In this document: one piece after another, positions 1 to 9,400 of the stretch
How positions within the stretch are numbered: position 1 is the stretch's first letter
Layout of the letters: every line of letters begins with the position of its first letter
DNA from: Emticicia soli
GTDB lineage: Bacteria > Bacteroidota > Bacteroidia > Cytophagales > Spirosomataceae
Direction of reading: 5' to 3'
NCBI RefSeq assembly: GCF_037860775.1
Contig: NZ_JBBEWC010000004.1
Coordinates: forward strand, 124,001 to 188,000
DNA length: 64,000 nucleotides
Translations under genes and position numbers: made by a program
Notes under the pieces: generated by a model
The model's input: only the letters and a program-made list of their open reading frames with translations
Database searches by the model: none
Told to the model about the DNA's origin: nothing

Positions 1-1205
1 TTATAACCCATGTAATAGCCTAAATCTGCGGGTCTGTCTTTGGCAGAATCGCCATTATAGAGCCATTTTTGTGCACTAGGAGCACACAAGGTTGATTTAA
101 ATTCAGTCCAAAGTGCTTTTTCATTTTTATCTCCATACTCATTCACAACCGAATAATTGGTTTCTCCGGTTATTAATTCTCCGATAAAATTAGCTATGCC
201 TTCTCGCAGACAGCTATATAACTGGTTACAAACCACCGCTTTTTCGGCTAGTTTTTCTTTTTGTTGGGTATGCACACATTCGTGAGCTATCATACCCTTG
301 ATACGCAGCGGTATATCTGGCTCTTTGGTTCTGTCTTTGGGTGCCCAGTTTTCGCCTAGCTCTGAGTAGTCAACATTTTTACCTGTGGTAATCATTTCGG
401 TGCCCAGCAATACAAATCGGTCAGATACTGTGCCGCCTGTGCGATGCACGCCTATGGCAAAGCAAACTTTAAAAGGCTTAAAATTACCATAAATAGATTG
501 CAGCTTGGCAAAAACTTCTTCAATCAATGGTTCAGCCTTTTTAGATTCATAGGTATAAGGCCGAACCGAATTATAGTATTTTGGGTATTTAGCAATTGTA
601 CGCACAAAATCTTCGGCTGCAAAATTGCGTACTCTTATAAAATCAATGAGTCCATTGGTAGCTCTGTCCAGATATAGGTTCTGGAACGATAAAATACTGT
701 CCCATTTGGTCTGACAGTTTTTCAGATTATCCATTGCCTCCCAAAAATGGTCTATATCGGCCGTTAAAACATTCTTATTGTTTTCAATTGCCAGTTCCTG
801 TTTTGTTTTTTCTTTAAGAGCGAGTTCAGCTTTCGTGTATTTCTTAATATAGTAGCTGACAATCCCTTTATTGGCATTACCTTCCTCCTCAAATTGCTTG
901 ATAGTGAGTGTATATTCTTTGCTCACTTGCGGAGAAAAATCTGCTATTTCCAGGCCATGACTGCCATTAGGAGAGTCTTTCTCTAAAAGAATTTTCTTGG
1001 TTTCGTCAGTAAGTACCAGCATTATATCAATGCCTTGTTGTAGTACTAAAAACTGGTAATTAGTACCTTTTTCAAGTTTCAGTTTCAGTACTAAATCAGA
1101 GCCTTTGGCAATGCTGATGTTTTCGTAGGGGTGGTTAAACTTAACATTTTGGGCAAACGCACACGAAGAGATAAGTAATAGTAAGGCGAGTAATGTCTTT
1201 TTCAT
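1..1205 (-). CDS. Secreted zinc metallopeptidase, DUF2268/GldB-like (C-terminus cut by window edge)
   Basis: The frame is open from an ATG at 1205 to the left edge, so at least 401 residues are present and the C-terminus is missing. A signal peptide with a short basic start and a leucine-rich core ends near the SCAFAQ stretch (residues 14-19). HECVH at 308-312 is an HExxH zinc motif, and a glutamate in REGIANFIGEL about 30 residues later is the likely third ligand, as in gluzincins. The GGTVSDRFVLLGTEM stretch before it resembles Bacteroidota proteins related to DUF2268/GldB; this family name is from memory and tentative. An exported or periplasmic peptidase is inferred and the substrate is unknown. 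A second HExxH protein with a similar signal peptide lies at 21044-22180. Confidence 0.8.
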   Translation of the reverse strand, partial: MKKTLLALLLLISSCAFAQNVKFNHPYENISIAKGSDLVLKLKLEKGTNYQFLVLQQGIDIMLVLTDETKKILLEKDSPNGSHGLEIADFSPQVSKEYTLTIKQFEEEGNANKGIVSYYIKKYTKAELALKEKTKQELAIENNKNVLTADIDHFWEAMDNLKNCQTKWDSILSFQNLYLDRATNGLIDFIRVRNFAAEDFVRTIAKYPKYYNSVRPYTYESKKAEPLIEEVFAKLQSIYGNFKPFKVCFAIGVHRTGGTVSDRFVLLGTEMITTGKNVDYSELGENWAPKDRTKEPDIPLRIKGMIAHECVHTQQKEKLAEKAVVCNQLYSCLREGIANFIGELITGETNYSVVNEYGDKNEKALWTEFKSTLCAPSAQKWLYNGDSAKDRPADLGYYMGY

Positions 1206-1228
1206 TATTAAGATTAGAAATAGTGGTC

Positions 1229-1351
1229 TTAATAGATATACGTACTAAAAAAGAGATTATTGTTCAGAAAAACTCTGTCATGGCGGCAATATACAGCTTT
1301 TGCAATTTTATGGGCTGTTACAATATAGTCATCTACTTTTACTTCAAACAT
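1229..1351 (-). CDS. Possible 40-aa small protein
   Basis: A 40-codon ORF begins with ATG at 1351 (MFEVKVDDYIVTAHKIAK...) and ends with TAA at 1229. It fits exactly between two same-strand genes, 17 bp after the lipoprotein stop and 23 bp before the metallopeptidase start, so it could be read on the same transcript. Its composition is not low-complexity: it starts with a plausible beta strand and a helix, has one Cys, and ends in an aromatic stretch. I do not recognise a family. It could equally be chance coding in a 163-bp gap. Confidence 0.3.
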   Translation of the reverse strand: MFEVKVDDYIVTAHKIAKAVYCRHDRVFLNNNLFFSTYIY

Positions 1352-1368
1352 ACGTCTTTTTAATATCT

Positions 1369-1836
1369 TTATTTAACCCTCACATACTTCTCAATATTTA
1401 AGCGCTCAATACCTGCGCTTTCTATTTTTTCTATGCCTCGCTGTACCAAAGTATCATTTTTGATTTCGACAGTAAAACTAAAATCATGCCCTTCCCAGTC
1501 TCTGGCGTTGCAATATTCCAGATGCTCCGTGTAATTGTTGTCTTTTAGTGTATAAGTACCGCCACCCGCCGAAAAAGAGGCCGTTGAGTCTTTACCATGA
1601 CTAAGGTCGTGTTGTATAAAAGCAAAGTGAGTATCGTTTATAATCTTAATAAAAGATACGTTTTTGGTATAATCTGTTACTGTTGTATCGCCTTTTTCTA
1701 TTAGCGTTCCGGTGAGCAGTTTCCAGGTACCAGTGAGCGGAGGCTTAGTGTCGGTTTGGGTTTCTTTAGTGCAAGCACCCATAAAAGTAGCAACAGCTAC
1801 TACGGCCAATGCCTTTTTTAGGTTAGTGTTAATCAT
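1369..1836 (-). CDS. Lipocalin-like lipoprotein
   Basis: This 155-aa protein starts with a lipoprotein signal, with lipobox FMGAC and acylated Cys22, followed by a polar linker. The LTGTWKLLTG stretch near residue 34 is the usual opening strand of Bacteroidota lipocalin-like domains (DUF4488/lipocalin-like group), and alternating beta strands follow. The expected location is the periplasmic face of a membrane or the cell surface. The ligand is unknown. It is followed on the same strand by a possible small ORF and the metallopeptidase gene, so these may form one transcript. Confidence 0.75.
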   Translation of the reverse strand: MINTNLKKALAVVAVATFMGACTKETQTDTKPPLTGTWKLLTGTLIEKGDTTVTDYTKNVSFIKIINDTHFAFIQHDLSHGKDSTASFSAGGGTYTLKDNNYTEHLEYCNARDWEGHDFSFTVEIKNDTLVQRGIEKIESAGIERLNIEKYVRVK

Positions 1837-2007
1837 TTTTGCTTATTTTTAAGGTTGAATACGAAAGCTAGCAGTTTTACTACTGCTTTGCAAATTTATT
1901 TAAGCAGGTGTACATTATGTATTATTTGCCTGCTAGCACATTACTGTTTGCTTATCCGAAACTAATAATCTAATTTTAAACCATTACCTTAAACCATTTA
2001 GAATAGA

Positions 2008-2556
2008 ATGAAACATACAAGTGAAGAAACAATTGAGATTCCATTAAACAAGCAGCGCTTAATTATTTTATTAGTCAGTGCTGTTGCTTTTTGTGGTATT
2101 GGCATCTGGTTTACAGCAAAGCCTGACTCTTTTAAAAATGGCTTACTCGGAAACCCCACCATAGTATCAGCAATCGGAATGTTATCTATAGTTGTGTTTG
2201 GCTTAAGTGCCATTGTGGTAGTAAAAAAAATAACTGATAATAAACCGGGCTTAATCATTGATAAATCTGGTATCACCGATAACTCAACGGGGGTAGCTGC
2301 CGGCTTAATTCCTTGGAAAGAGATAAAAGAAATTAAGACTACTAAAATAATCAATCAGAAATTTATTACCATTGTGCTTAATACACCACAGGCAGCCACT
2401 AAGCCCGCAAAAACTGATGGCAATAAAAAAGGCTCAGCCAAAAGTAATGACAATACTGTTATGCCTATCAATATTGCCATTACTACGCTTAAATATGATT
2501 TTAACGAACTAGAAGCTATACTTAAAACAGCCTTTGAAAAATACAAAAAAGCTTAA
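2008..2556 (+). CDS. STM3941-family two-TM membrane protein
   Basis: This 182-aa protein has two N-terminal membrane segments (about residues 20-36 and 50-75) and then a cytoplasmic domain. That domain begins with a PH-like pattern, in which PGLIIDKSGITDNSTG is followed by LIPWKEIKEI. This matches the STM3941 family of small membrane proteins, whose function is not known. A Lys/Thr-rich loop (about 130-150) interrupts the C-terminal domain. It converges on the gene at 2560 with a 3-bp gap and shows no hairpin between. Confidence 0.75.
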   Translation: MKHTSEETIEIPLNKQRLIILLVSAVAFCGIGIWFTAKPDSFKNGLLGNPTIVSAIGMLSIVVFGLSAIVVVKKITDNKPGLIIDKSGITDNSTGVAAGLIPWKEIKEIKTTKIINQKFITIVLNTPQAATKPAKTDGNKKGSAKSNDNTVMPINIAITTLKYDFNELEAILKTAFEKYKKA

Positions 2557-2559
2557 TTA

Positions 2560-4140
2560 TTAAGGGCAATCTTCAATGAGGGCTTCAAAAACATTTGCGT
2601 GGTCAACTTCAAAGCCGGGGTTTAGCATAATGCTGGTTCCGGCTTTGTAATAAATATAAGAGCCTTCGTTAACTATTTTAACAGTAGAATTAATTTTTGT
2701 TTCTGCCTGAAATTCTGCCGTGTTAAGATACACAGTTTGCGATAAATCAAGCTTATTACGGCAAGGCTCACGGTTTTCGAGTTTAGCAATCCAGATATCA
2801 TCATTGCCATAACCTACACTAACATCATAGTCGATGTAAGCATATACATTCCCAACAAATATAAAGCCGTCGTCGGGAGTGCCAAGCATATCTGTAGATT
2901 CTTCGTGACCTGAGCTACCATAGTTTTTTTGCCATAATATATTACCTTGTAAATCGATTTTGGTTAGCCAGAAGTCGGCTTCTCCGTACATTTCTTCTAT
3001 ATCACCACTGCCCGATGGTGAGTGAATCTGATGTAAAATCACAATCTTGCCGTCGGAGGTTTGTACTGCTTTGCGGCAGTCATCTTCTGAGTTTCCGCCA
3101 TAGCATTTAATCCATTCTGTTTGCCCTGTTGCCGATAGTTTTACTACAAAACCATCACGATTAAACCAATCATGGTTTTGTGTAGCATCAAAATCATTAG
3201 AATAAGTATCGCCCAATATCAAAAAACTATTATCGGTCAATTGCAACGATGTTCTGAACTTGTCGTGTTCTGAACCACCAAAATGTTTTTGCCAATGCAT
3301 ATTTCCAACCGAATCTATTTTGAAAACAAAAGCATCGGCATCGCCATAATTTCCTGTTCCGTTTATATTAGACCTCGACTCTCCTACTACAATATAGTTT
3401 CTGTCGTGTGTCTCCATTATCGAATATGTAATTTCCGGGCCATTACCACCATAAGACTTTTGCCATAGTATATTACCCGAAGTATCAATCTTTACTATCC
3501 AGAAATCAGTATCACCATAATTTGCAGTTAAATTCCAATTTACCGAATTCGAACTTGCGGCAATAATCAGGTTGCCGTCGTAAGTTTTTATCATGTTGCG
3601 GCAATAATCATTTGAGCTTCCGCCTATGTTCTTTTTCCATATTAAATTACCGTTTTTATCGAGCCTCATTAAAAACATATCAGTATGCCCGTAGCTAGGC
3701 AAAAAATCGGGGCTACCAATAGTTGTTCCACAAACCATAAAATCGCCATTGTCTAGCTCCTGAACCGCATAGCCGAGGTCTTCTCCACTACCTCCAAATG
3801 TTTTAGCCCATATTTTTGTACCCGTAGAACTTACCTTAGCTACAACAATATCCCAATTCCCACTATTCCAGCCACTGTTATTAGGAAGAAACAAAGAAAT
3901 ATTACTCAATGGCTTGTCAGGCATACGCTTATTCGAGCCACCATTATTAGAAATAATCTCTGTACTATTTGATAAACTATAACCAACTACCACATAAGAC
4001 CCATCTTTGGTAGCAATAATTTTTTCAACTTTATCCGTATTGCTTCCGCCTATTGAGGTTTCCCATCTGATGGCCGGAACTTGTGCATAAGTAGAGTAGA
4101 TAGCACAATAAAGCATGAGGTAGCATAAGAGTATCTTCAT
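2560..4140 (-). CDS. Secreted seven-repeat propeller-like protein with 3-coathanger C-terminus
   Basis: The frame extends upstream to 4212, but the ATG at 4140 is chosen because it opens directly into a signal peptide (MKILLCYLMLY...TYAQ), giving 526 aa. Seven repeats of about 50-60 residues follow the pattern W-x4-GG(S/N)-x2-D, then a DG-xxxx-GxT strand and a D-x-W-hx-K-hD segment (examples: WAKTFGGSGEDL, WKKNIGGSSNDY, WQKHFGGSEHDK). They probably form a beta-propeller-like fold. The last 65 or so residues, with GTSIMLNPGFEVDHANVFEA and a final Cys, match the domain named 3-coathanger stack in Cytophagales. The same domain ends the S8 protease at 42884-47098. Surface or extracellular location is inferred. 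Confidence 0.8.
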   Translation of the reverse strand: MKILLCYLMLYCAIYSTYAQVPAIRWETSIGGSNTDKVEKIIATKDGSYVVVGYSLSNSTEIISNNGGSNKRMPDKPLSNISLFLPNNSGWNSGNWDIVVAKVSSTGTKIWAKTFGGSGEDLGYAVQELDNGDFMVCGTTIGSPDFLPSYGHTDMFLMRLDKNGNLIWKKNIGGSSNDYCRNMIKTYDGNLIIAASSNSVNWNLTANYGDTDFWIVKIDTSGNILWQKSYGGNGPEITYSIMETHDRNYIVVGESRSNINGTGNYGDADAFVFKIDSVGNMHWQKHFGGSEHDKFRTSLQLTDNSFLILGDTYSNDFDATQNHDWFNRDGFVVKLSATGQTEWIKCYGGNSEDDCRKAVQTSDGKIVILHQIHSPSGSGDIEEMYGEADFWLTKIDLQGNILWQKNYGSSGHEESTDMLGTPDDGFIFVGNVYAYIDYDVSVGYGNDDIWIAKLENREPCRNKLDLSQTVYLNTAEFQAETKINSTVKIVNEGSYIYYKAGTSIMLNPGFEVDHANVFEALIEDCP

Positions 4141-4354
4141 TACATTAAGTGAAGTTGTGTCTAAACAAAGTACGCAAAAACCATTTAAACATAAATTACC
4201 GCTTAATAACAAAATAAAAATTTTAATCTCATTTTAAGCTAACATTGTACAAAACCTTGAAAAAACATACTTAAAAACTGAACACTTCTTGGAATATTCT
4301 AAAAATTTAGTTTTAATTTTCTATTTTTGATTATTCAAAAATCCTGATTAAACT

Positions 4355-5689
4355 ATGACTGACAGACGAAAATTCTTAAAAAACCTAAGTAAAACTACCA
4401 TAGGAGCAGCAGCTATAAGCTCATTACCTCTTACAGAAACAAAAGCTAAGCAAAACCCTACAAACCCTGCCAACTTGGTAAACGTTGCACTAATAGGCGT
4501 ACGGGGCATGGGTTGGGCCGATTTACACTCTTTCTTGAAAAACGCCAATACTAAATGTATTGCTTTGTGCGATGTTGATGCCGATTTATTAGCGCAAAGA
4601 GCTGCTGAGATAGAGAAAAAATTTGGCAACAAGCCACTGACCTTTAACGACCATCGGGAACTACTTAAAGTAAAAGACCTGCATGCTGTAATGATTGGTA
4701 CGCCCGACCATTGGCACTGCATTCAATTATGTGATGCTTGCGCCGCCGGAAAAGATGTGTACGTAGAAAAGCCTATTTCACTGAATGTAGAAGAAGCCGA
4801 CCTGATGGTAAAAGTGGTCAGAAAAAACAATAGAATAGTACAGGTTGGGCAGTGGCAGCGCAGCGACAGACACTGGAAAGATGCCTTAAAAGAATTAAGC
4901 AGTGGGTCAATAGGTAAAATAAGACAAGTAAAAGCATGGGCTGACGTAAATTATGGTCGTGGTTTTGATATAGTGCCAGACTCGGAAGTGCCAAAGGGTG
5001 TAGACTACGACCGTTGGCTTGGCCCTGCACCGAAGCGACCTTTCAACAAAAATCGTTTTCATGGCACATTTCGCTATTTCTGGGATTATGCCGGAGGATT
5101 AATGACCGACTGGGGTGTGCACATGCTCGACATGGTGCTTGCTGGTATGAATGCCCAACAACCCAAATCAATAATGGCTATTGGTGGTAAACTGGCATTC
5201 CCGAATGATGCTGCCGAAACACCTGATACTCTAACAACCGTTTATGATTTTGGTAATTTCAGTTTGGTTTGGGAGCAATTTATGGGCATGGGCACATCGC
5301 CTTACTTAGATGATGTAAGCGAGCCCGGTGTAGCATTTATAGGAGAAAAAGGCATTCTTGCCATTAACAGGGTACACTGGAAGATTATTCCGCTTGAAGA
5401 TAACGGCAAATATATGGTGAATCCTATGCCTGCTCGCCGAAGCTATGATTCGGGTCTTGATGCACATACTAAAAACTGGCTCGAATGCATTAGAGACCGG
5501 AAAGACCCCAACTGCACCATTGAAATGGGCAGAGACACAGCAGTAGTTGCACAACTAGGCAACATTGCCTACCGAACAGGGCGAAAACTAGAGTGGGATG
5601 CCGAAAAGCGACAGATTAAAAATGATTCTGAAAGTAACAAACTGTTGAAAGCAAATTATCGTTCGCCTTGGGCCTTACCTAAAGCCTAG
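4355..5689 (+). CDS. Tat-exported Gfo/Idh/MocA family oxidoreductase
   Basis: This 444-aa protein has a twin-arginine signal at the extreme N-terminus (DRRKFLKNLSK, then an Ala-rich core), so export in folded form with bound NAD(P) is likely. The Rossmann domain starts near residue 45 (VNVALIGVRGMG). The EKPI motif with the family's catalytic lysine follows in DVYVEKPISL. The C-terminal alpha/beta domain includes WDYAGGLMTDWGVHMLD, typical of the exported Bacteroidota/Planctomycetes subgroup that acts on sugars or sugar derivatives. The substrate cannot be read from sequence. A TATTTTTG -7-like element lies at 4322-4329, with no convincing -33. A hairpin terminator follows. Confidence 0.9.
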   Translation: MTDRRKFLKNLSKTTIGAAAISSLPLTETKAKQNPTNPANLVNVALIGVRGMGWADLHSFLKNANTKCIALCDVDADLLAQRAAEIEKKFGNKPLTFNDHRELLKVKDLHAVMIGTPDHWHCIQLCDACAAGKDVYVEKPISLNVEEADLMVKVVRKNNRIVQVGQWQRSDRHWKDALKELSSGSIGKIRQVKAWADVNYGRGFDIVPDSEVPKGVDYDRWLGPAPKRPFNKNRFHGTFRYFWDYAGGLMTDWGVHMLDMVLAGMNAQQPKSIMAIGGKLAFPNDAAETPDTLTTVYDFGNFSLVWEQFMGMGTSPYLDDVSEPGVAFIGEKGILAINRVHWKIIPLEDNGKYMVNPMPARRSYDSGLDAHTKNWLECIRDRKDPNCTIEMGRDTAVVAQLGNIAYRTGRKLEWDAEKRQIKNDSESNKLLKANYRSPWALPKA

Positions 5690-5709
5690 TAACATAGAAA
5701 GATTAAAAT

Positions 5710-5741
5710 AAAATGGTACGTGATAATAGCGTACCATTTTT
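5710..5741 (+). terminator. Hairpin terminator after the Gfo/Idh/MocA gene
   Basis: A perfect 11-bp stem (5710-5720 with 5730-5740, AAAATGGTACG pairing CGTACCATTTT) with a 9-nt loop starts 20 bp after the stop codon and runs into T's. Confidence 0.8.
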
Positions 5742-5859
5742 AATTTTGGTTGTTAGGTTACAACTTATATTAACTTTTACTTCATCGTTAAAGCAAGTAA
5801 GTTCTAAACCCTATATTGTGCTCAGGATTATTTTGCTCAAAGAATAATTTCAGAGCATA

Positions 5860-5892
5860 TTTGCAAAAACATCAAAAAAATACATAATTTTG
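5860..5892 (+). promoter_or_regulatory. Bacteroidota-type promoter for the response regulator/kinase pair
   Basis: TTTG at 5860-5863 is followed after 21 bp by TAATTTTG at 5885-5892, a full match to the Bacteroidota consensus (-33 TTTG, -7 TAnnTTTG). It implies a leader of roughly 150 nt before the ATG at 6044. The rest of the gap between 5741 and 6044 is AT-rich with no ORF I can support. Confidence 0.65.
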
Positions 5893-6043
5893 ATTGCAGG
5901 TATATATGCAAAACAATATAGCCAGATTGACTATTCTTTTAAACAAAAAATAGTTTTTGTGTATTGCATTATATAGCTTTAGCAAACACCTTAACCAAAA
6001 CTACCCTGCTTAAACATCTTATTATTTTCAGCTAAATCCAATA

Positions 6044-6436
6044 ATGCAAAAAATTACTGTCTTTCTCATTGATGATGACCTAGACGATCAGGAAATTTTT
6101 TCATTTATTCTGTCAGAGGCTTATCCACAAGCACAATGTGTCTTTGCCGATGATGGTTTATATGCGCTAGAGAAAATTCAGGATGTTTCATTTTGCCCTC
6201 ATGTTATCTTTATTGATATGAACATGCCACGTCTGAACGGACTAGAGATTCTGAAAGAACTCAAAAAACTGGAAAGGTTTGCGAATACACCAATATATAT
6301 GTATTCTACTTGTGACGAAAATACAGTTGTAGAAGAAAGTAAAAAATTGGGAGCTTCGGGGTTTATAAAAAAACATATTGATACTGACTTGGCGAAACTG
6401 GAGTTTCAAAACATTATTACCAAGCTCAAAATGTAA
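6044..6436 (+). CDS. Single-domain response regulator, Rcp1-like
   Basis: This 130-aa stand-alone receiver domain has acidic residues at 10-12 (LIDDD), phospho-acceptor Asp58 (VIFIDMNMP), a switch Ser88 (MYSTC) and a conserved Lys109 (GFIKK). There is no output domain. It resembles the Rcp1-type receivers that accept phosphate from phytochrome-like kinases. The stop is 6 bp before the start of the 1248-aa kinase, so the two are co-transcribed, and phosphotransfer from that kinase is the natural inference. With no DNA-binding domain, output must be by protein contact or onward phosphotransfer. Confidence 0.9.
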   Translation: MQKITVFLIDDDLDDQEIFSFILSEAYPQAQCVFADDGLYALEKIQDVSFCPHVIFIDMNMPRLNGLEILKELKKLERFANTPIYMYSTCDENTVVEESKKLGASGFIKKHIDTDLAKLEFQNIITKLKM

Positions 6437-6442
6437 AAGCTT

Positions 6443-9400
6443 ATGTCTGAGAAAAAAATCCACGAATTCCTTACCGGAGGTGGAGAAATGGGAGAGCGTA
6501 TTCGTAACTTTAATTGGGCAGAAACCTCATTAGGCCCGCCAGAAAAATGGCCGCAGGAGTTAAAAACCTGCGTACGTATTATGCTTAGTTCTCAGCAACC
6601 TATCTGGCTTGGGTGGGGCAAAGACCTTATAAAATTATATAACGATACTTATATTGATATTGTACGTGGCAAGCACCCCAGTTGCCTGGGGCAACCTGCA
6701 TCTGTCGTCTGGAAAGATATCTGGCGAGACATTGGCCCTATGCTCTCAAAAGCCATGCTAAAAGACGAAGGCACCTATGCTGAATCACAACTACTGATTA
6801 TGCATCGGAGTGGTTTTCCTGAAGAAACTTATTATACTTTTTCTTATACACCTGTATTAGGCGACGACGATAAGCCAGCAGGAATTATTTGCTATAACAC
6901 AACCGATACCGAAAGAATAATAAACGAACGCTCACTAAAAACCTTACAACAGCTCGATAGCCTTGTACAGAAAAAAAACGAAAGAGATGTATATCTACAA
7001 GCTGCCAAGGCTCTTGAATTTAACAAATGGGACTTTCCCTTTGCACTTATTTATAAAATAAACGACGAAGGCAATACAGGTGAATTGGTAGCTACAGCCG
7101 GATTTGATGAGAAACACCCTACCATACCAGATATTATTGATATTACCAGTCCTAATGAATATACCGAAAACTTCTGCCGGGCAGTAAGTGAAAACCACCT
7201 CGTAGAATCAGAAAACAATGGCCGTTGGGGTGATTTACCAAAGGGAGCCTGGGATATTATCGCGCATCATTTTATTCATGTGCCTATCAAAAGTGCCAGT
7301 AAAAAATATCCACTGGCTATTTTAAGTATAGGCTTGAATCCCTATCGAAAATTTGATGATGTATATAAAAACTTTATCCAATTAACCGCCGACCAGATTT
7401 CGCTGGGTGTAAACAATGCTATTGCTTATGAAGAAGAGCGCAAACGTGCGCAAGTACTAGAGGAGCTCGACAAAGCCAAAACCTTGTTTTTCTCTAATAT
7501 CAGCCATGAGTTCCGCACACCTATTACACTCATGCTGGGGCCTTTAGAAGAACTGTTAAACAAACCTGATATACATCTTAGCCCATACGAACGCCAACAT
7601 GTAGAAGTAACGCACCGCAATGCCCTGCGTTTACTTAAACTTGTAAATACTCTACTTGATTTCAGCCGGATTGAAAGCGGCAGGCATCAGGCAAATTTTG
7701 TACCTACCGATTTATCGGCCTATACTAAAAACCTTGCCTCTAATTTCCGTTCAGTAATGGAAAAAGCAGGTCTTGAGCTAATTGTTGTTGAAGATACTGT
7801 TAACACACCTGTGTATATTGATAAACAGATGTGGGAAAAAATTGTGTTCAACCTTTTATCAAATGCCTTCAAATATACACTTAAAGGGCAGGTTACAGTA
7901 AAAATCTCTAACAATAACGAACAAGCTGTGCTGACGGTAGAAGACACCGGAGTAGGGATTCCGGCTAAAGAACTCCCTTATATGTTCGACCGCTTCCATC
8001 GGGTACAAAATACGGCAGGGCGCACGCACGAAGGCACAGGTATTGGGTTGTCTTTAATAAAGGAATTGGTACAACTACATAAAGGACAAATAAGTGTAGA
8101 AAGTGAAGAAGGCATAGGCAGTAAATTTACGGTGAGCATCCCGTTGGGAAAATCACATCTGTCGATTACTCAGATACATGAAAACTCTGAATTTACAGAA
8201 GCCATTTCAAATGTTTACATCGACGAAGCTGCTTCTTTTTTGCAGGATATAAAAAAGAAACCAACAAACGAGAAGACAAAATATGATGCAAGCCTGCCAA
8301 CAATTCTGATTGTAGACGATAATACTGATATGAGGCAGCACATTGAGTCTATTATCAGTACAAATTATAATACAATAACTGCTGCAAATGGCGTAGAAGC
8401 ATTGAGAATTATTACTGACCAACAACCTGCTTTGGTTCTGAGCGATATTATGATGCCAGTTATGGATGGCATTGAATTATTGAAAGTAGTAAAGAGCGAT
8501 GCTGCTATTGCACATATACCTATTATTCTGATTACTGCTCGTGCTGGCGAAGAATCAAGAATAGAGGGTTATGAAACCGGAGCCGATGATTACATGACAA
8601 AGCCTTTTTCGGCCAACGAGTTATTATCAAGAGTAAAATCCCAATTGAAAATTGCTCGCACCCGCCAGGAGGTAGAGCAACGCCTCAGAGGATTCCTGAT
8701 GCAGGCGCCGGCCGCAATTGCTATTCTCGAAGGCCCTGAACATACGTTTAGCTTAACCAATACACAATTCCAACAATTAATTGGGCGTAGTCATGAAGAA
8801 ATGCTGGGGAATAGCTTAAAACAACTATTTCCTGAATTTGAAGAGCAGGGTATTTATGAAATATTCTCTTATGTATACAATAGTGGCGAGCCTTTTTCAG
8901 CCAACGAGTTTTTTATATCTTTTTTGTATCAAGGCAATATTCGTTCAGGCTATTGGGATTTTGTGATCTACCCGATAAAAAATGATAATGGGCTTATTAA
9001 CGAATTAATGATACACGTCATTGAATCGACGGCACAAGTAGAAGCCAGAAAGAAAGTTGAAGCTAGCGAAAAGCAATTCAGAACATTAGCCGAAACCTTA
9101 CCACAGTTGGTCTGGATGACAGATGCAAATGGTAATCAGCTATATGCTTCTGCTCGCTGGGAAGAATACACCGGGCGACCATCATCAGCGGAAAACTGGA
9201 TAGAAACACTGCATCCTGAAGATTATGATAGGATGTTTCAAGCGTGGAACAATAGTTTAAGTACAGGTGTGGTTTACAAAATTGAATTACGTCTGAAAAA
9301 CAAAGCAGGTGAATACCGCTGGCATTTTGGGCAAGGCGAGCCTATTTATAACGAACAAGGAGAAATTATTAAGTGGATTGGCACTTTCATGGATATTCAT

